Source of the DNA: Rouxiella badensis
GTDB lineage: Bacteria; Pseudomonadota; Gammaproteobacteria; Enterobacterales; Enterobacteriaceae
Direction: 5' to 3'
NCBI GenBank assembly: GCA_026967495.1
Contig: CP114060.1
Coordinates: 2,604,001 to 2,668,000, forward strand
DNA: 64,000 bases
A program made the translations under genes and the position numbers. The notes under the pieces are model-generated. The model was not told the DNA's origin. It did no database searches and saw only the letters and a program-made list of their open reading frames with translations. Shown here piece after piece: positions 37,173 to 46,759 of this stretch; the first letter of the stretch is position 1; each line of letters begins with the position of its first letter.

Positions 37173-38765
37173 TTACAGGCCCGGGGCTTTCCACATCGAG
37201 GTGGTCAGCCCGCTGTCGACCAGCGTCAACTGATCGGCATAGACTGCCTGCCAGTGAGTTTTTTGCGCCATATAGCCCTCATGATGCGCAGCGTTGGGCT
37301 GATATTCCCGCTCCCAGCGCACGAGCGCCTCGCCGGTTTCCGCCAGCGACCGATAAAGCCCCGCCGCTACGCCTGCGGCAATCGCACAGCCCAGCGCCGT
37401 CGCCTCTTTCACCTGTGGCACTTTGACCGGTTTACCGGTGACGTCGCTCAGAATCTGACTCCACAGCTTGCCCTTCGAGCCGCCACCGGCAAACACCAGC
37501 GACGAGGCGTTTACCCCGGAAAACTCGGCGATAAGATCAAGATTACAGGCCGAGACAATCGCGGCATTCTCCTCCAGCGCGCGGAATAAGGTCTGCTTGT
37601 TGCACTTCTGCGGATCGATCGACAGGTTGATAAACGACGGCGCGGCGTGGTACCAGTTCTTGAAATGCATCGCGTCGGAGAAGATAGGCATTACGCCCCA
37701 GGAACCCGCCGGTACCCGCGCCGCCATTTCTTCGAGCAGGCTATAGGTATCTACCCCCAGGCGCTCTGCCAGCAGCTTTTCTTCGCTGCAGAAGGCATCG
37801 CGGAACCAGCGCATGGTTAATCCGGTAAAGAAACTGATGCACTCCGCCTGTGCCATACCGGGGATGACGTGCGGATTAATGCGGATATTCATCTGCGGGT
37901 CGGTCACGGGGCGCGGCAGGTTAACCACCTGCTGCCAGAAGCTGCCGCCCAGTACCGCCGTTTGTCCGGCGTGGACCAGTCCAAGCCCGAGCGAGCCAAG
38001 CTGCACGTCGCCGCCGCCCATGCCGACCGGCGTGCCGGCCTTGAGTCCACACTGTTCCGCGCTGAGGGCGGTCACGCTGCCCAGTCGGGTGCCGGTTTCC
38101 AGCACCGGCGATAATATATCGGCGCGCAGACCCGCAAGCTCGAGCAGTTCGGGGTGCCAGTTGCGGGTTTCCAGACTCAGCATACCGGTGGTGCCGGCAT
38201 TAGACGGATCAACCGCAAGTTCCCCGGTCAGCATATAGGCAAGCCAGTCGCTTATCATGGTCAAGGTGGCGGCCCGGCGATAGATATCCGGACGGTGATG
38301 CGCCAGCCACAGCAAACGTGGCATCGCGCCGAGCGCCAGCGTCTGTCCAGAGTGCAGATAGGCCTCTCGCTCGAACTCTCCGTGATGAATCTCTTTCAGC
38401 TCGCTGACTTCACGGCTCGCGCGGGAGTCCACGTTGGCGCATGCCCACAGGGGTTCCCCAGATTTATCATAGAGAACAATGCCTTCGCGCATCGAACAGG
38501 CGGCAACTGCGGCGATGGCCGAGGCGGGCAGGTGAGCGGCGGCCAGCGCCTGTCGAATGCATTGGCAGGTGAGTTGCCAGTTTTTGTGCAAGTCGAACTC
38601 CATCGACCCCGGCACGTCTGCCAGCGGATTATGCTGCCATTCGGCCTGACCTACGGCTATCTGCTGACCCTCAAGAGAAAAAATGACCGCGCGAATGCTG
38701 CCGGTGCCGGCATCCAGAGCCATAAGATAAGACGCATTGCCTGACGAGGTGCTGGGTGAGTTCAT
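37173..38765 (-). CDS. lsrK: Autoinducer-2 kinase LsrK
   Basis: FGGY kinase of about 530 residues that phosphorylates AI-2 (DPD) after uptake. Characteristic stretches are MALDAGTGSIRAVIFSLEGQ, DVPGSMEFDLHKNW, CSMREGIVLYD, SNAGTTGMLSLETRNWHPEL and VFAGGGSKGKLWSQILSDVT. Start placed at 38765 because GAGAGG lies six bases before it; an ATG at 38771 is directly adjacent to that site. Divergent from lsrG. The lsrACDBF transporter/aldolase genes and lsrR are not in this window. Confidence 0.93.
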   Translation of the reverse strand: MNSPSTSSGNASYLMALDAGTGSIRAVIFSLEGQQIAVGQAEWQHNPLADVPGSMEFDLHKNWQLTCQCIRQALAAAHLPASAIAAVAACSMREGIVLYDKSGEPLWACANVDSRASREVSELKEIHHGEFEREAYLHSGQTLALGAMPRLLWLAHHRPDIYRRAATLTMISDWLAYMLTGELAVDPSNAGTTGMLSLETRNWHPELLELAGLRADILSPVLETGTRLGSVTALSAEQCGLKAGTPVGMGGGDVQLGSLGLGLVHAGQTAVLGGSFWQQVVNLPRPVTDPQMNIRINPHVIPGMAQAECISFFTGLTMRWFRDAFCSEEKLLAERLGVDTYSLLEEMAARVPAGSWGVMPIFSDAMHFKNWYHAAPSFINLSIDPQKCNKQTLFRALEENAAIVSACNLDLIAEFSGVNASSLVFAGGGSKGKLWSQILSDVTGKPVKVPQVKEATALGCAIAAGVAAGLYRSLAETGEALVRWEREYQPNAAHHEGYMAQKTHWQAVYADQLTLVDSGLTTSMWKAPGL

Positions 38766-38958
38766 ACTCATCCTCTCTTGAGTGGAAACCTAGACTAATA
38801 GTGGGCGCTGTTTTGCTGTGATAACAATTATTTGAGCGGCAAAGTTTGCTAATTGTGATGTGTCTTGCATTTCCTTTAATGTGTCCACGGCCCGCGCGAT
38901 ACAGCGGCTAAACTCTTTCAGGTATCAATAAACCCAGGCCTGCCAAAAGGAGAGGATG

Positions 38959-39252
38959 ATGGAAGTCACCCTGGTTGAAATTAACGTTAAGGCCGATAAG
39001 GTCGATGAGTTTTTACGCGTCTTCGAGTTGAACCATCTTGGTGCATTACAGGAAGCGGGAAATTTGCGATTTGACGTATTACAGGACGAAAAAGTGCCAA
39101 CGCGCTTTTATGTTTACGAAGCCTATCGCGATATTGAGGCGGTAAACGCCCACAAGAAAACGCCGCATTACCTCGCCTGCGTCGATGCGCTGGCGTCGCT
39201 AATGACCGAACCGCGCAAGAAAACCAGCTTTAAGGGCATTTTCCCGCAGTAG
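38959..39252 (+). CDS. lsrG: Phospho-AI-2 isomerase LsrG
   Basis: About 97 residues, an ABM-fold protein starting MEVTLVEINVKADKVDEFLR, with RFDVLQDEKVPTRFYVYEAY and the C-terminal KKTSFKGIFPQ. It converts phosphorylated AI-2 (P-DPD, hydrated form) to P-HPD. AGGAG is six bases before the second ATG at 38959. It is divergent from lsrK across a 190-bp gap, which would hold shared promoters and possibly LsrR sites. Confidence 0.92.
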   Translation: MEVTLVEINVKADKVDEFLRVFELNHLGALQEAGNLRFDVLQDEKVPTRFYVYEAYRDIEAVNAHKKTPHYLACVDALASLMTEPRKKTSFKGIFPQ

Positions 39253-39357
39253 CATTTATTGACACTAAAGGATGCGATAAAAACGCAGTCAACGCATTAA
39301 CAGCTGCTAATCTCATCCCTGTACAGGAAATTCTTTCACTCTTTAGGGATGAGAATC

Positions 39358-39885
39358 ATGGCGCTATTTCCGTCTTGCGAAGGCCGTATAAAATCGGCTA
39401 AACCCCCCGTCGACAGCCAGCTGACGCCGTATTATCAGCGTGCGAATCTGGTCGATGCCTTTACCCTCAAGCTGCTGCCTGAAGATACCCGCGATATCAA
39501 TGCCTTGGCACAGGCGGTGCTCGGTCATCCTGCGCCGTGGTTCAAGGCATTGCTTGCCCTTCGCGATAAGGGAGCCGCCTCTTTTGGTCTTAAGACAACG
39601 CGCACGCTGCGAGCGGAAATAGACGGGCAGCAGGCCGAAAAAATCGACTTCTTCCGGGTATTAAGCCGTTCCGAACGCGAGATTATTTTCGGCGAAGATG
39701 ACGATCATCTTGATTTTCGCCTGTCGATATTTCGCCGCGAGGGTCCCAACGGCGATGAGCTGGTTGCGACAACCGTGGTTCACTGCCACAACCTGCTCGG
39801 CCACGCCTATCTTGCCGCGATAAAACCCTTTCATATTCTGGTGGTCAGAGCCAGCCTGCACCGGTCAAGGAAGTGGCTGCAATAG
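39358..39885 (+). CDS. DUF2867 family protein
   Basis: About 175 residues. Recognisable DUF2867 features are DAFTLKLLPEDTRDINALAQ, a DDDHLDFRLSIF segment and the VVHCHNLLGHAYLAAIKPFH block near the end. A small soluble protein of unknown function. Start taken at 39358, nine bases after AGGG; an ATG at 39349 abuts that site. It is alone between lsrG and a convergent MFS gene, with a 22-bp gap at its end. Confidence 0.78.
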   Translation: MALFPSCEGRIKSAKPPVDSQLTPYYQRANLVDAFTLKLLPEDTRDINALAQAVLGHPAPWFKALLALRDKGAASFGLKTTRTLRAEIDGQQAEKIDFFRVLSRSEREIIFGEDDDHLDFRLSIFRREGPNGDELVATTVVHCHNLLGHAYLAAIKPFHILVVRASLHRSRKWLQ

Positions 39886-39907
39886 AGCCTGCTCTGCGGG
39901 GCAATCA

Positions 39908-41137
39908 TTAAATCGGCTGCGGATTTTTCTTCTGCTGCATGATGGCGTAAAGCCCAACCAGCGCGGCAAGAAAGCCTGCTGCTGCGCCGACTCCCAGCGA
40001 CCAGCGCGGCCCGAAGTTGTCGGCGACCCAACCGACGATCGGCGCACCAATCGGCGTTCCTCCCAACGCAACGCCCACGCGTAGCGCCATCACCCGGCCA
40101 CGCATCGCGGGTTCGGTCGAGAGCTGCATCAGGCTGCCGCTGGTGTTCATGAAAGTCAGAGCCGCGACGCCGATGACAATGAGCGAAGCGGCGAACAGCC
40201 AATAGGTCGGAGCCAAGGCGGCAAGCAGTCCGCCGAGGCCGAAAAAGGAAGCACCGACTATCATCAGGTTAAACCTGGGTTTGTCCCGTCCCGCCGCCAG
40301 CAGCGCACCCGAGATAGTCCCAATCGCCATAAAGGTCGAGAGCATGCCGTATCCTCGTGCGTCGGTATGGAACACGCTGACCGCCATGGTCGAAAGAAAT
40401 ATCGGGTAATTAAGGCCGAAGGTGCCAATCAGGAACAGCATAATCATCGATGCCTTCAGGTCGGGCCGCGCCCAGACGTAGCTAAACCCTTCGAGGAAGC
40501 TGCCTTTTTTACGCGCCGCGCGGGCGTTGGGGTGCAGCTCATCGAGGCGGAACAGCGACAGCGAGGTCAGCACCGCAATAAAGCTGATACCGTTAACGAT
40601 AAATGCCCAACCGGTCCCGACCGAGGCGATAGTCAGTCCGGCAATCGCCGGTCCCACCATCCGCGCCGCGTTGAATGAGGTCGAGTTGAGCGCCACCGCG
40701 TTCGACAGGTCGGCGTCTCCCACCAGTTCGGCCACGAAGGTTTGCCTGACCGGCGCATCGAAGGCCGACACGCAGCCGAACAGAAAGGCGAACACATAAA
40801 CGTGCCACAGCTGCACCACCCCAGCGACGGTCATGATACCCAGTACGATGGCCAATGCGCCCATCGTCGCCTGCGTAAACATCAGCATCTTGCGTTGGTT
40901 GAAATAGTCGGCGGCAAAGCCGGTCCACGGCAGCAGCAGCATCTGCGGGCCAAACTGCAACGCCATGACAATACCCACCGCCGAGGCGTTGTGGTGGGTG
41001 AGCTGGGTCAGTACCAGCCAGTCCTGCGCCGTGCGCTGCATCCAGGTACCGATATTGGAGATAAGCGCGCCAGCGGCCCAGACGCGGTAGTTGAAGATCC
41101 GTAGGGATCGGAAAACGCCTTTTGTAGTGGTGGTCAT
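39908..41137 (-). CDS. MFS transporter (EntS-like, MFS_3 group)
   Basis: A 409-residue, 12-helix permease. The start region RIFNYRVWAAGALISNIGTW, TAQDWLVLTQLT, the motif FDAPVRQTFVAELVG and LNSTSFNAARMVGPAIAGL are typical of the EntS/tetracycline-like exporters of the MFS_3 group. The substrate cannot be read from the sequence. It follows a MarR gene on the same strand by 27 bp, suggesting a MarR-controlled exporter of toxic compounds. Frame intact. Confidence 0.88.
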   Translation of the reverse strand: MTTTTKGVFRSLRIFNYRVWAAGALISNIGTWMQRTAQDWLVLTQLTHHNASAVGIVMALQFGPQMLLLPWTGFAADYFNQRKMLMFTQATMGALAIVLGIMTVAGVVQLWHVYVFAFLFGCVSAFDAPVRQTFVAELVGDADLSNAVALNSTSFNAARMVGPAIAGLTIASVGTGWAFIVNGISFIAVLTSLSLFRLDELHPNARAARKKGSFLEGFSYVWARPDLKASMIMLFLIGTFGLNYPIFLSTMAVSVFHTDARGYGMLSTFMAIGTISGALLAAGRDKPRFNLMIVGASFFGLGGLLAALAPTYWLFAASLIVIGVAALTFMNTSGSLMQLSTEPAMRGRVMALRVGVALGGTPIGAPIVGWVADNFGPRWSLGVGAAAGFLAALVGLYAIMQQKKNPQPI

Positions 41138-41164
41138 ATTTTAGCGCTCTAAGAAGGTAATGAC

Positions 41165-41599
41165 TCAGTAGTCAGCAAGTCGTTGTATCAGTTGTAACGT
41201 AGCGGCCAGCTGTTGCTGTTCGCTGGCCGTAAGCTGGTGTTGCAGTGCCTGTACCAGCCAGTCCTCCTTTGCGGCGCGGCTGGCGTTAAGCTTCTTACGA
41301 AAAGCGGGGGTCAGCGAAACCAGGGTCTGGCGTCCATCGGTGGGGTCGGGGCTGCCGCTCAGTGCGCCCAACGTCTGCAATGCCGCCACCGTCATGCGCA
41401 TTGACTGCGGGCGCACGCTTTCTGCACGGGCCAGCGCCGACACCGTCGCTGGGCCGTCTCTGTCGATACGCAACAGCACCGACTTTTGCGAGGTGGTGAA
41501 ATCACCGGGGCGCGACTGTTCACGCATTCTGCGGACCAGTTTTCCGGCAGAAATACGCAGTTCGGCGGCCAGCGCGTTGAGGGGCAGGGACTCATTCAT
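41165..41599 (-). CDS. MarR-family regulator
   Basis: About 144 residues. The winged helix includes FTTSQKSVLLRI, ATVSALARAESVRPQSMRMT, and the beta-wing SPDPTDGRQTLVSLT (the conserved DxRxxxxxLT element). Start at 41599 (MNESLPLNALA); the frame extends ten codons upstream. It precedes the MFS exporter by 27 bp on the same strand, so it probably represses the pair. No gene is supported in 41600-41872. Confidence 0.9.
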   Translation of the reverse strand: MNESLPLNALAAELRISAGKLVRRMREQSRPGDFTTSQKSVLLRIDRDGPATVSALARAESVRPQSMRMTVAALQTLGALSGSPDPTDGRQTLVSLTPAFRKKLNASRAAKEDWLVQALQHQLTASEQQQLAATLQLIQRLADY

Positions 41600-41872
41600 C
41601 GTAGGATCTCTAAGCAGAGTAACTAACATGATGAAAGTGTAGAACTGTGCAGTTTAGCTGTACAGTTTACCTGTGTAACCGAGTGTGTACTTTTCAATCG
41701 AGAAGGGCGGCATGATTTATTATGATGCGGTGGTGCCGTTGGGCGCGTTGGATGTTCATCTGCAGAGGCGGATAGCGGGGCGGCGTCAGCGGCACTGTCT
41801 TATTAGCAGGGCGTCCAGGGCAGGCTTCAACGATTATCGAGCCTTGCCTGGATCGCCCTTTATTTCGGCGGT

Positions 41873-42718
41873 TTATAGCACTTTTTCGAGGAAGCGGCGG
41901 GTACGCTGATGACGCGGGTTGTCCAACACCTGAGACGCGCTGCCGGTTTCAACCACCGCACCGTCCACCATGAATACCACTCGGTCGGCAACCTGACGCG
42001 CGAAGCCAATCTCATGAGTGACCACCACCAGGGTAACGCCAGATTCGGCCAACTTTTTAATCACGTCCAAGACTTCACCGACCAGCTCCGGATCCAGCGC
42101 CGAGGTCGGTTCATCAAACAGCATCACCTTCGGGTTGAGCGCCAGTGCACGCGCGATGGCGATACGCTGCTGCTGCCCACCGGAAAGGTGGCGCGGCCAG
42201 GCGTTAGCTTTTTCGCGCAGACCCACGGTATCCAGCAGCTCATAGGCGCGCTCTATGGCCTGTTTACGGTTTAGCAGCCCGTGGACAATCGGTGCTTCAA
42301 TGATGTTGTCCAGCACGGTCATGTGCGGGAACAGGTTAAAGTTCTGGAACACATAGCCGCAGTGGATACGCTGCTTGAGGATAGCTTTTTCCTTCAGCTC
42401 GTACAGCTTGTCACCTTTACGACGATAGCCGACGTAATCGCCGTCTATCTGAATAAAGCCTTCATCAACCCGTTCAAGATGGTTGATGGTGCGCAGCAGG
42501 GTCGATTTTCCCGAGCCGGAAGGGCCGAGGATCACCGTCACCGTGCCGGGCTCAATCGTCAGGCTGACGTCGTTCAGCGCCTTGTGCAGCCCAAAAGATT
42601 TGCTGAGATTGCTGATTTCAATTCGGCCTGCGGTCTGGGTGCGTGTACGCGGGGTGGCCACCGCTTCCGGCGCCGCCTGCCCGGGGCGCGTCACGTAGAG
42701 ATCAAAAGCTTCTGACAT
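41873..42718 (-). CDS. Amino-acid (cystine-type) ABC transporter, ATP-binding protein
   Basis: 281 residues with an N-terminal extension of about 30 residues before the ABC domain. Walker A GPSGSGKST, Q-loop FQNFNLFPHM, signature LSGGQQQRIAIARALA, Walker B VMLFDEPTSALDPE and switch VVTHEIGFARQ are intact. Last gene of a leftward set: binding protein, acetyltransferase, permease, ATPase. The layout resembles S-substituted cysteine / cystine uptake operons. Confidence 0.93.
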   Translation of the reverse strand: MSEAFDLYVTRPGQAAPEAVATPRTRTQTAGRIEISNLSKSFGLHKALNDVSLTIEPGTVTVILGPSGSGKSTLLRTINHLERVDEGFIQIDGDYVGYRRKGDKLYELKEKAILKQRIHCGYVFQNFNLFPHMTVLDNIIEAPIVHGLLNRKQAIERAYELLDTVGLREKANAWPRHLSGGQQQRIAIARALALNPKVMLFDEPTSALDPELVGEVLDVIKKLAESGVTLVVVTHEIGFARQVADRVVFMVDGAVVETGSASQVLDNPRHQRTRRFLEKVL

Positions 42719-42733
42719 AGTTCATCGCTCCAG

Positions 42734-43648
42734 TTAAGGCTTTGCGGTACGCCACAGGCGCAGACGCTGTAGCGGGGTTGGCGCAACCTGACGCGTTGCA
42801 CCGCGAGAGAAATAACGCTCGACGTAATACTGCAGCACAGACAGAACGGTAGTGATGACCAGATACCAGACGGTGGCGACCATCAGCATCGGGATAACCT
42901 GCTGCGAGCGGTTATACAGAACTTGTACGGTATAGAACAGGTCAGGCATCGCCAGTACATACACGATGGACGTGCCTTTCGCGAGACCGATCACTTCATT
43001 GAAACCGGTGGGGATAATCGCCCGCAGCGCCTGCGGCAGAATGATGCGGAAGGTGCGACGATACCCCGGCAGGCCCAGCGCGGCGGCGGCTTCATGTTGG
43101 CCTTGCTCGACGCCGACGATGCCCCCGCGAATAATCTCGGCGGTATAGGCTGACTGCACGGCGGAGAGGCCAATCACCGCGACGGTGAACTGGTCCAGCA
43201 GGTCAACGGTCGGGTGTTTAAAGAACTCAATCGAGGTAAACGGAATACCCAACGACAGGTTGTCGTACAGGTAAGAGAAGTTATAGAGAACAATCAGCAC
43301 CAGCAGCAGCGGCAGGGAGCGGAACAGCCAGATGTATGCCCAGGCCAGTGAGTTCAATAAATAGGATTTTGATAAACGCGCAAGGGCTAAAAGGGTGCCA
43401 AAAATGATACCAAATACGGTGCCGAGCAGCGTCAGCAGCAGCGTTCTGCCGAGACCTTCAAGGATAACCGGGTTGAAGAACCACTGACGGAATACCGCCC
43501 ATTCCCAGCGAGGGTTGGTGGCAACCGACTGTACGATGGCTAACAGGATAAACAGGGCGAAAACTGCGCCGAGAAGGCGCAGGGGGTAACGAGCCGGAAC
43601 AACCTTAAGCGGAGCAGAAGGAGTAGGGCGCGGGCTTGAATCAGTCAT
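42734..43648 (-). CDS. Amino-acid ABC transporter, permease
   Basis: 304 residues. A short soluble N-terminus and a first helix (LGAVFALFILLAIVQSV) precede a HisMQ-type core with WLFRSLPLLLVLIVLYN, AYTAEIIRGGIVGVEQGQ and the EAA loop ALGLPGYRRTFRIILPQA. It overlaps the acetyltransferase gene by eight bases, indicating tight co-expression. Single permease, probably a homodimer. Confidence 0.92.
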   Translation of the reverse strand: MTDSSPRPTPSAPLKVVPARYPLRLLGAVFALFILLAIVQSVATNPRWEWAVFRQWFFNPVILEGLGRTLLLTLLGTVFGIIFGTLLALARLSKSYLLNSLAWAYIWLFRSLPLLLVLIVLYNFSYLYDNLSLGIPFTSIEFFKHPTVDLLDQFTVAVIGLSAVQSAYTAEIIRGGIVGVEQGQHEAAAALGLPGYRRTFRIILPQALRAIIPTGFNEVIGLAKGTSIVYVLAMPDLFYTVQVLYNRSQQVIPMLMVATVWYLVITTVLSVLQYYVERYFSRGATRQVAPTPLQRLRLWRTAKP

Positions 43649-44189
43649 AGGCCTTTTCCTTCAAATCTTTGACCAGCGTGGTCTCTTTTACGGCAGCGGT
43701 CGGCGTTAGCGACTTCAGGAAACGCAGACGGCCGTCGTAGGGCGGTTTAGAAAATATTTCACGGTCCAACGTAATATCAAACTGTGGATCATAACCTTGA
43801 GACAGATAGAGTTTTACCGCTTCCGGCTGACGGAAACCGGTGGTCAGAAACACCCGCGTATAGCCCTGATTCAGCGCCAGACGCTCCAGCTCTTGCACCA
43901 CCTTCTGCGCCAGCCCCTGACGGCGCAGCGCCGAGTCGGTCCAGATGCGCTTCAGCTCGGCGGTGTTCTCGTCATAACGTTTGTAGGCACCCATCGCAAT
44001 CGGTCGCTCATCGCGCAGTAGCACAATAAAAACGCCGTCCGGCGCGGCATACAGGCTCGGTGGATCCACTTCCTGATTGTTGCTAAAAAAGTCACCGTAG
44101 CGTGCGCGGTATTCACCAAACAGACCCTCGATAATCGGCACGATCAGCGGGTTGTCGGCTTGAGTATGAATAAACTTGTCCTGGCTCAT
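43641..44189 (-). CDS. GNAT acetyltransferase (SnaA-like by context)
   Basis: 182 residues. The acetyl-CoA loop is in LKRIWTDSALRRQGLAQKVV, followed by YTRVFLTTGFRQPEAVKLY and the terminal GYDP strand. It is encoded between the binding protein and permease of an amino-acid importer and near an NtaA/SnaA-type monooxygenase. In Bacillus the ytmI operon has the same trio, where the acetyltransferase SnaA N-acetylates S-alkylcysteines. That role is inferred from gene order only. Confidence 0.8.
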   Translation of the reverse strand: MSQDKFIHTQADNPLIVPIIEGLFGEYRARYGDFFSNNQEVDPPSLYAAPDGVFIVLLRDERPIAMGAYKRYDENTAELKRIWTDSALRRQGLAQKVVQELERLALNQGYTRVFLTTGFRQPEAVKLYLSQGYDPQFDITLDREIFSKPPYDGRLRFLKSLTPTAAVKETTLVKDLKEKAYD

Positions 44190-44204
44190 AGGTCATGTCC
44201 TCAA

Positions 44205-45131
44205 TCAGTCGCCGAGGCCCGGCGGATTAATCTCTGAGTGATCGATTTTCTCAGAGGCTTCGGCCCAACGGTCCAGCACCTTGATGTAGGCGCCGCTGGC
44301 AATCGCGCTGTTCAGAGAAGCCTGCACCGCGTTGACCAGTCCGTTACCTTTTTTGATGGTGACCGCGATATTGGCCGTTTTCGGCCAACCGCCCGGCACG
44401 ATGCCAACCAGCTTGGTGTTGCCCGTCAGCCTTGACTGGTAGGCGGCGGAGACGTTAGGTCCAAAGGTGGCGTCGGCACGGCCTGACTGAAGCGCCAGCG
44501 AAGACGCGGCGTTGTCGGTCACGTAAATCGGCGTAAACGGCTTGAGTCCTTTAGCCTGATTCTCTTTGTCCCAGGCCAGCAGCACCGCTTCCTGATTGGT
44601 GCCCGAGCCGACAATAATGCGTTTACCGGCGATATCAGGCGCAGATTTTATCGAGGTGATGCTGCTGGTGGATTTCACGTAGAAGCCCAGCGTGTCCTGA
44701 CGATAAGTGGCGAAGTCGAACTTTTCCTTACGCTCTTTGGTGACGGTTATGTTGAAGATTGCGGCGTCGTATTTACCGGAGGTCACGCCCAACGGCCAGT
44801 CTTCCCATGCAGAAGGCACCAGCTTAAGCTTCAGGCCCAGGCCGTCGGCAACCAGGCGGGCGATATCCGCTTCGCTGCCGATAATCGTTTTGTTGTCTCT
44901 GGCGTAAGTACCAAACGGCGGGGAGCTGCCTAATACGGCGATCGCGACCGTTAACGTACCGGGCGTCACGAATTTAAAATTTGCCGGTATTTTGGCTGCC
45001 GCTTCGGCGCTTTTAGGCGTGTCTATTGGCTTCTCGTTGGCAACGAGATCAATACCGGTATTGGCAGCGTGGGCCAGCGATGAAATACCTAATAAGGCGG
45101 CGACGACGGTTAATTTGGCTCTGTGCATCAT
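44205..45131 (-). CDS. Amino-acid ABC transporter, periplasmic binding protein
   Basis: 308 residues. The signal peptide (KLTVVAALLGISSLAHAA) is followed by a type-II binding fold with TPGTLTVAIAVLGSSPPFGT, GSEADIARLVADGLGLKLKL, YDAAIFNITVTKERKEKFDF and GSGTNQEAVLLAW. First gene of the leftward transporter set, divergent from the monooxygenase gene. Confidence 0.92.
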   Translation of the reverse strand: MMHRAKLTVVAALLGISSLAHAANTGIDLVANEKPIDTPKSAEAAAKIPANFKFVTPGTLTVAIAVLGSSPPFGTYARDNKTIIGSEADIARLVADGLGLKLKLVPSAWEDWPLGVTSGKYDAAIFNITVTKERKEKFDFATYRQDTLGFYVKSTSSITSIKSAPDIAGKRIIVGSGTNQEAVLLAWDKENQAKGLKPFTPIYVTDNAASSLALQSGRADATFGPNVSAAYQSRLTGNTKLVGIVPGGWPKTANIAVTIKKGNGLVNAVQASLNSAIASGAYIKVLDRWAEASEKIDHSEINPPGLGD

Positions 45132-45391
45132 TGTTATTATTTATCCTGTGTTTTTAACTCGTTGAGCTGTTGATTTTCACTATTCCCGAGGCTTAACCCG
45201 AAGTAAAACAACAAAAATGACTATCCAAATTGATAAAGTGGAAATGCGGAGGGATTAAAGACAACCAGGGAAAATGGCCGATATTATCTATAGCTAAATA
45301 GTGGCAATTAATGGGACGTTTTTGTATTTAGCGGGATCCGGGTTTTATGGAAATATCAAATAAAACCTCTCTGTAATAAAGGATGCTTCCC
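45132..45391. promoter_or_regulatory. Divergent control region of importer and monooxygenase genes
   Basis: 260-bp AT-rich gap between the divergent binding-protein and monooxygenase genes. It should hold both promoters. In sulfur-source operons such a region often binds CysB/Cbl-type regulators, but I cannot point to a specific site. Confidence 0.45.
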
Positions 45392-46741
45392 ATGAGCCAA
45401 TCAAAGAAAAGTATTAAATTAGGCCTGATGTTGCACGGTGCCGGTGGGCATATGAATTCATGGCGTCATGAGAAGGCACCCGCCGACGCCAGCGTTAATT
45501 TCCCCTACTTTAGAGAGCTGGCGCTGCGCGCCGAGGCAGCGAATTTCGACTTCCTTTTTGTCGCCGACGGTTTGCATATCAATGAAAAATCGCTGCCGCA
45601 CTTCCTCAACCGTTTCGAACCTATTGCGCTGCTGTCGGCGCTGGCGTCGGTGACCCAGAATATCGGTCTGGCGGGCACCATTTCTACCTCATACAGCGAC
45701 CCCTTCACCGTGGCGCGCCAGCTGGCCTCTATCGACAACATCAGTCAGGGACGCGCGGGTTGGAACGTGGTCACCTCGCCGCTGGCAGGGTCTGCCAAGA
45801 ACTTTGGCAAGGACCATCCCGAGCACTCGCTGCGTTACCAGATTGCCGAGGAATATATCAACGTGGTGCAGGGGCTGTGGGACTCGTGGGAAGACGATGC
45901 TTTCACTCGCGATCGCGAAAGCGGCGTGTTCTTCGATGCCTCCAAGCTGCACAAACTGAACCACGAAGGACGTTTCTTCTCGGTCGCTGGCCCGCTGAAC
46001 ATTCAGCGCTCTCCGCAGGGACAGCCGGTTATCTTCCAGGCGGGTGCTTCGGACACCGGGATTGCGCTGGCGGGTAAATCTGCCGATGCGGTGTTCACCA
46101 ACGCGCGCACTTTGGAAGAGGCGCAGGAGTACAGCACTAAACTACAGCAGGAAGTGGCTAAAAATCATCGTCATCCGGTGGGCATTTTCCCAGGCATCAG
46201 CCCTATCGTTGGCCGTACCGAGGAAGAGGCCGAAGCCAAATACCAGTATCTGCTGTCACTGCTGTCGGTCGACGACGCGCTGGCCTATCTGGGACGTTTC
46301 TTTGACCACCACGACTTCTCGCAGTATCCGCTGGACGGTCCTTTCCCAGACGTCGGCGATTTAGGACAGAACACCTTCCGTTCGACAACCGATCAGATAA
46401 AGCGCCTGGCTAAAGAAGAGAACCTGACGCTGCGTGACATAGCGTTCCGCACCACGCTGCCGAAGGGCGAATTCTTCGGTACGCCGGAGCAGGTGGCTGA
46501 CACCTTTATTCGCTGGGTCGAAGAGGGCGGCGCAACGGGCTTTATCATCAGCGGGCCGGTGCTGACCGAGGCGCTTGATGACGTCACGCGTCTGGTACTG
46601 CCGATTCTGGCTGAACGCGGCTACTGGCATCCGTCGACCGAGGCGAAGACGCTGCGTGAACGTTTGGATATCCCCTTCAAGACCAACCGTTATGCCAACA
46701 AAAGCAGGGCGTATCAGTCTGAAGACGTCGCGGCTAAATAA
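45392..46741 (+). CDS. NtaA/SnaA/DszA-type FMNH2-dependent monooxygenase
   Basis: About 449 residues, bacterial luciferase-like TIM barrel. Family hallmarks are IKLGLMLHGAGGHMNSWRH at the start, YFRELALRAEAANFDFLFVA, GLAGTISTSYSDPFTVARQL and QGRAGWNVVTSPLAGSAKNF. These enzymes use reduced FMN from a partner reductase to cleave C-S or C-N bonds. Start at 45392 (MSQSKKSIK), nine bases after AGGA. It is divergent from the amino-acid importer and 18 bp before an oligopeptide-type importer. It resembles CmoJ (YtnJ) of S-alkylcysteine salvage. The exact substrate is not determined. Confidence 0.9.
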   Translation: MSQSKKSIKLGLMLHGAGGHMNSWRHEKAPADASVNFPYFRELALRAEAANFDFLFVADGLHINEKSLPHFLNRFEPIALLSALASVTQNIGLAGTISTSYSDPFTVARQLASIDNISQGRAGWNVVTSPLAGSAKNFGKDHPEHSLRYQIAEEYINVVQGLWDSWEDDAFTRDRESGVFFDASKLHKLNHEGRFFSVAGPLNIQRSPQGQPVIFQAGASDTGIALAGKSADAVFTNARTLEEAQEYSTKLQQEVAKNHRHPVGIFPGISPIVGRTEEEAEAKYQYLLSLLSVDDALAYLGRFFDHHDFSQYPLDGPFPDVGDLGQNTFRSTTDQIKRLAKEENLTLRDIAFRTTLPKGEFFGTPEQVADTFIRWVEEGGATGFIISGPVLTEALDDVTRLVLPILAERGYWHPSTEAKTLRERLDIPFKTNRYANKSRAYQSEDVAAK

Positions 46742-46759
46742 TTAAAAAAGGATAGGGAC

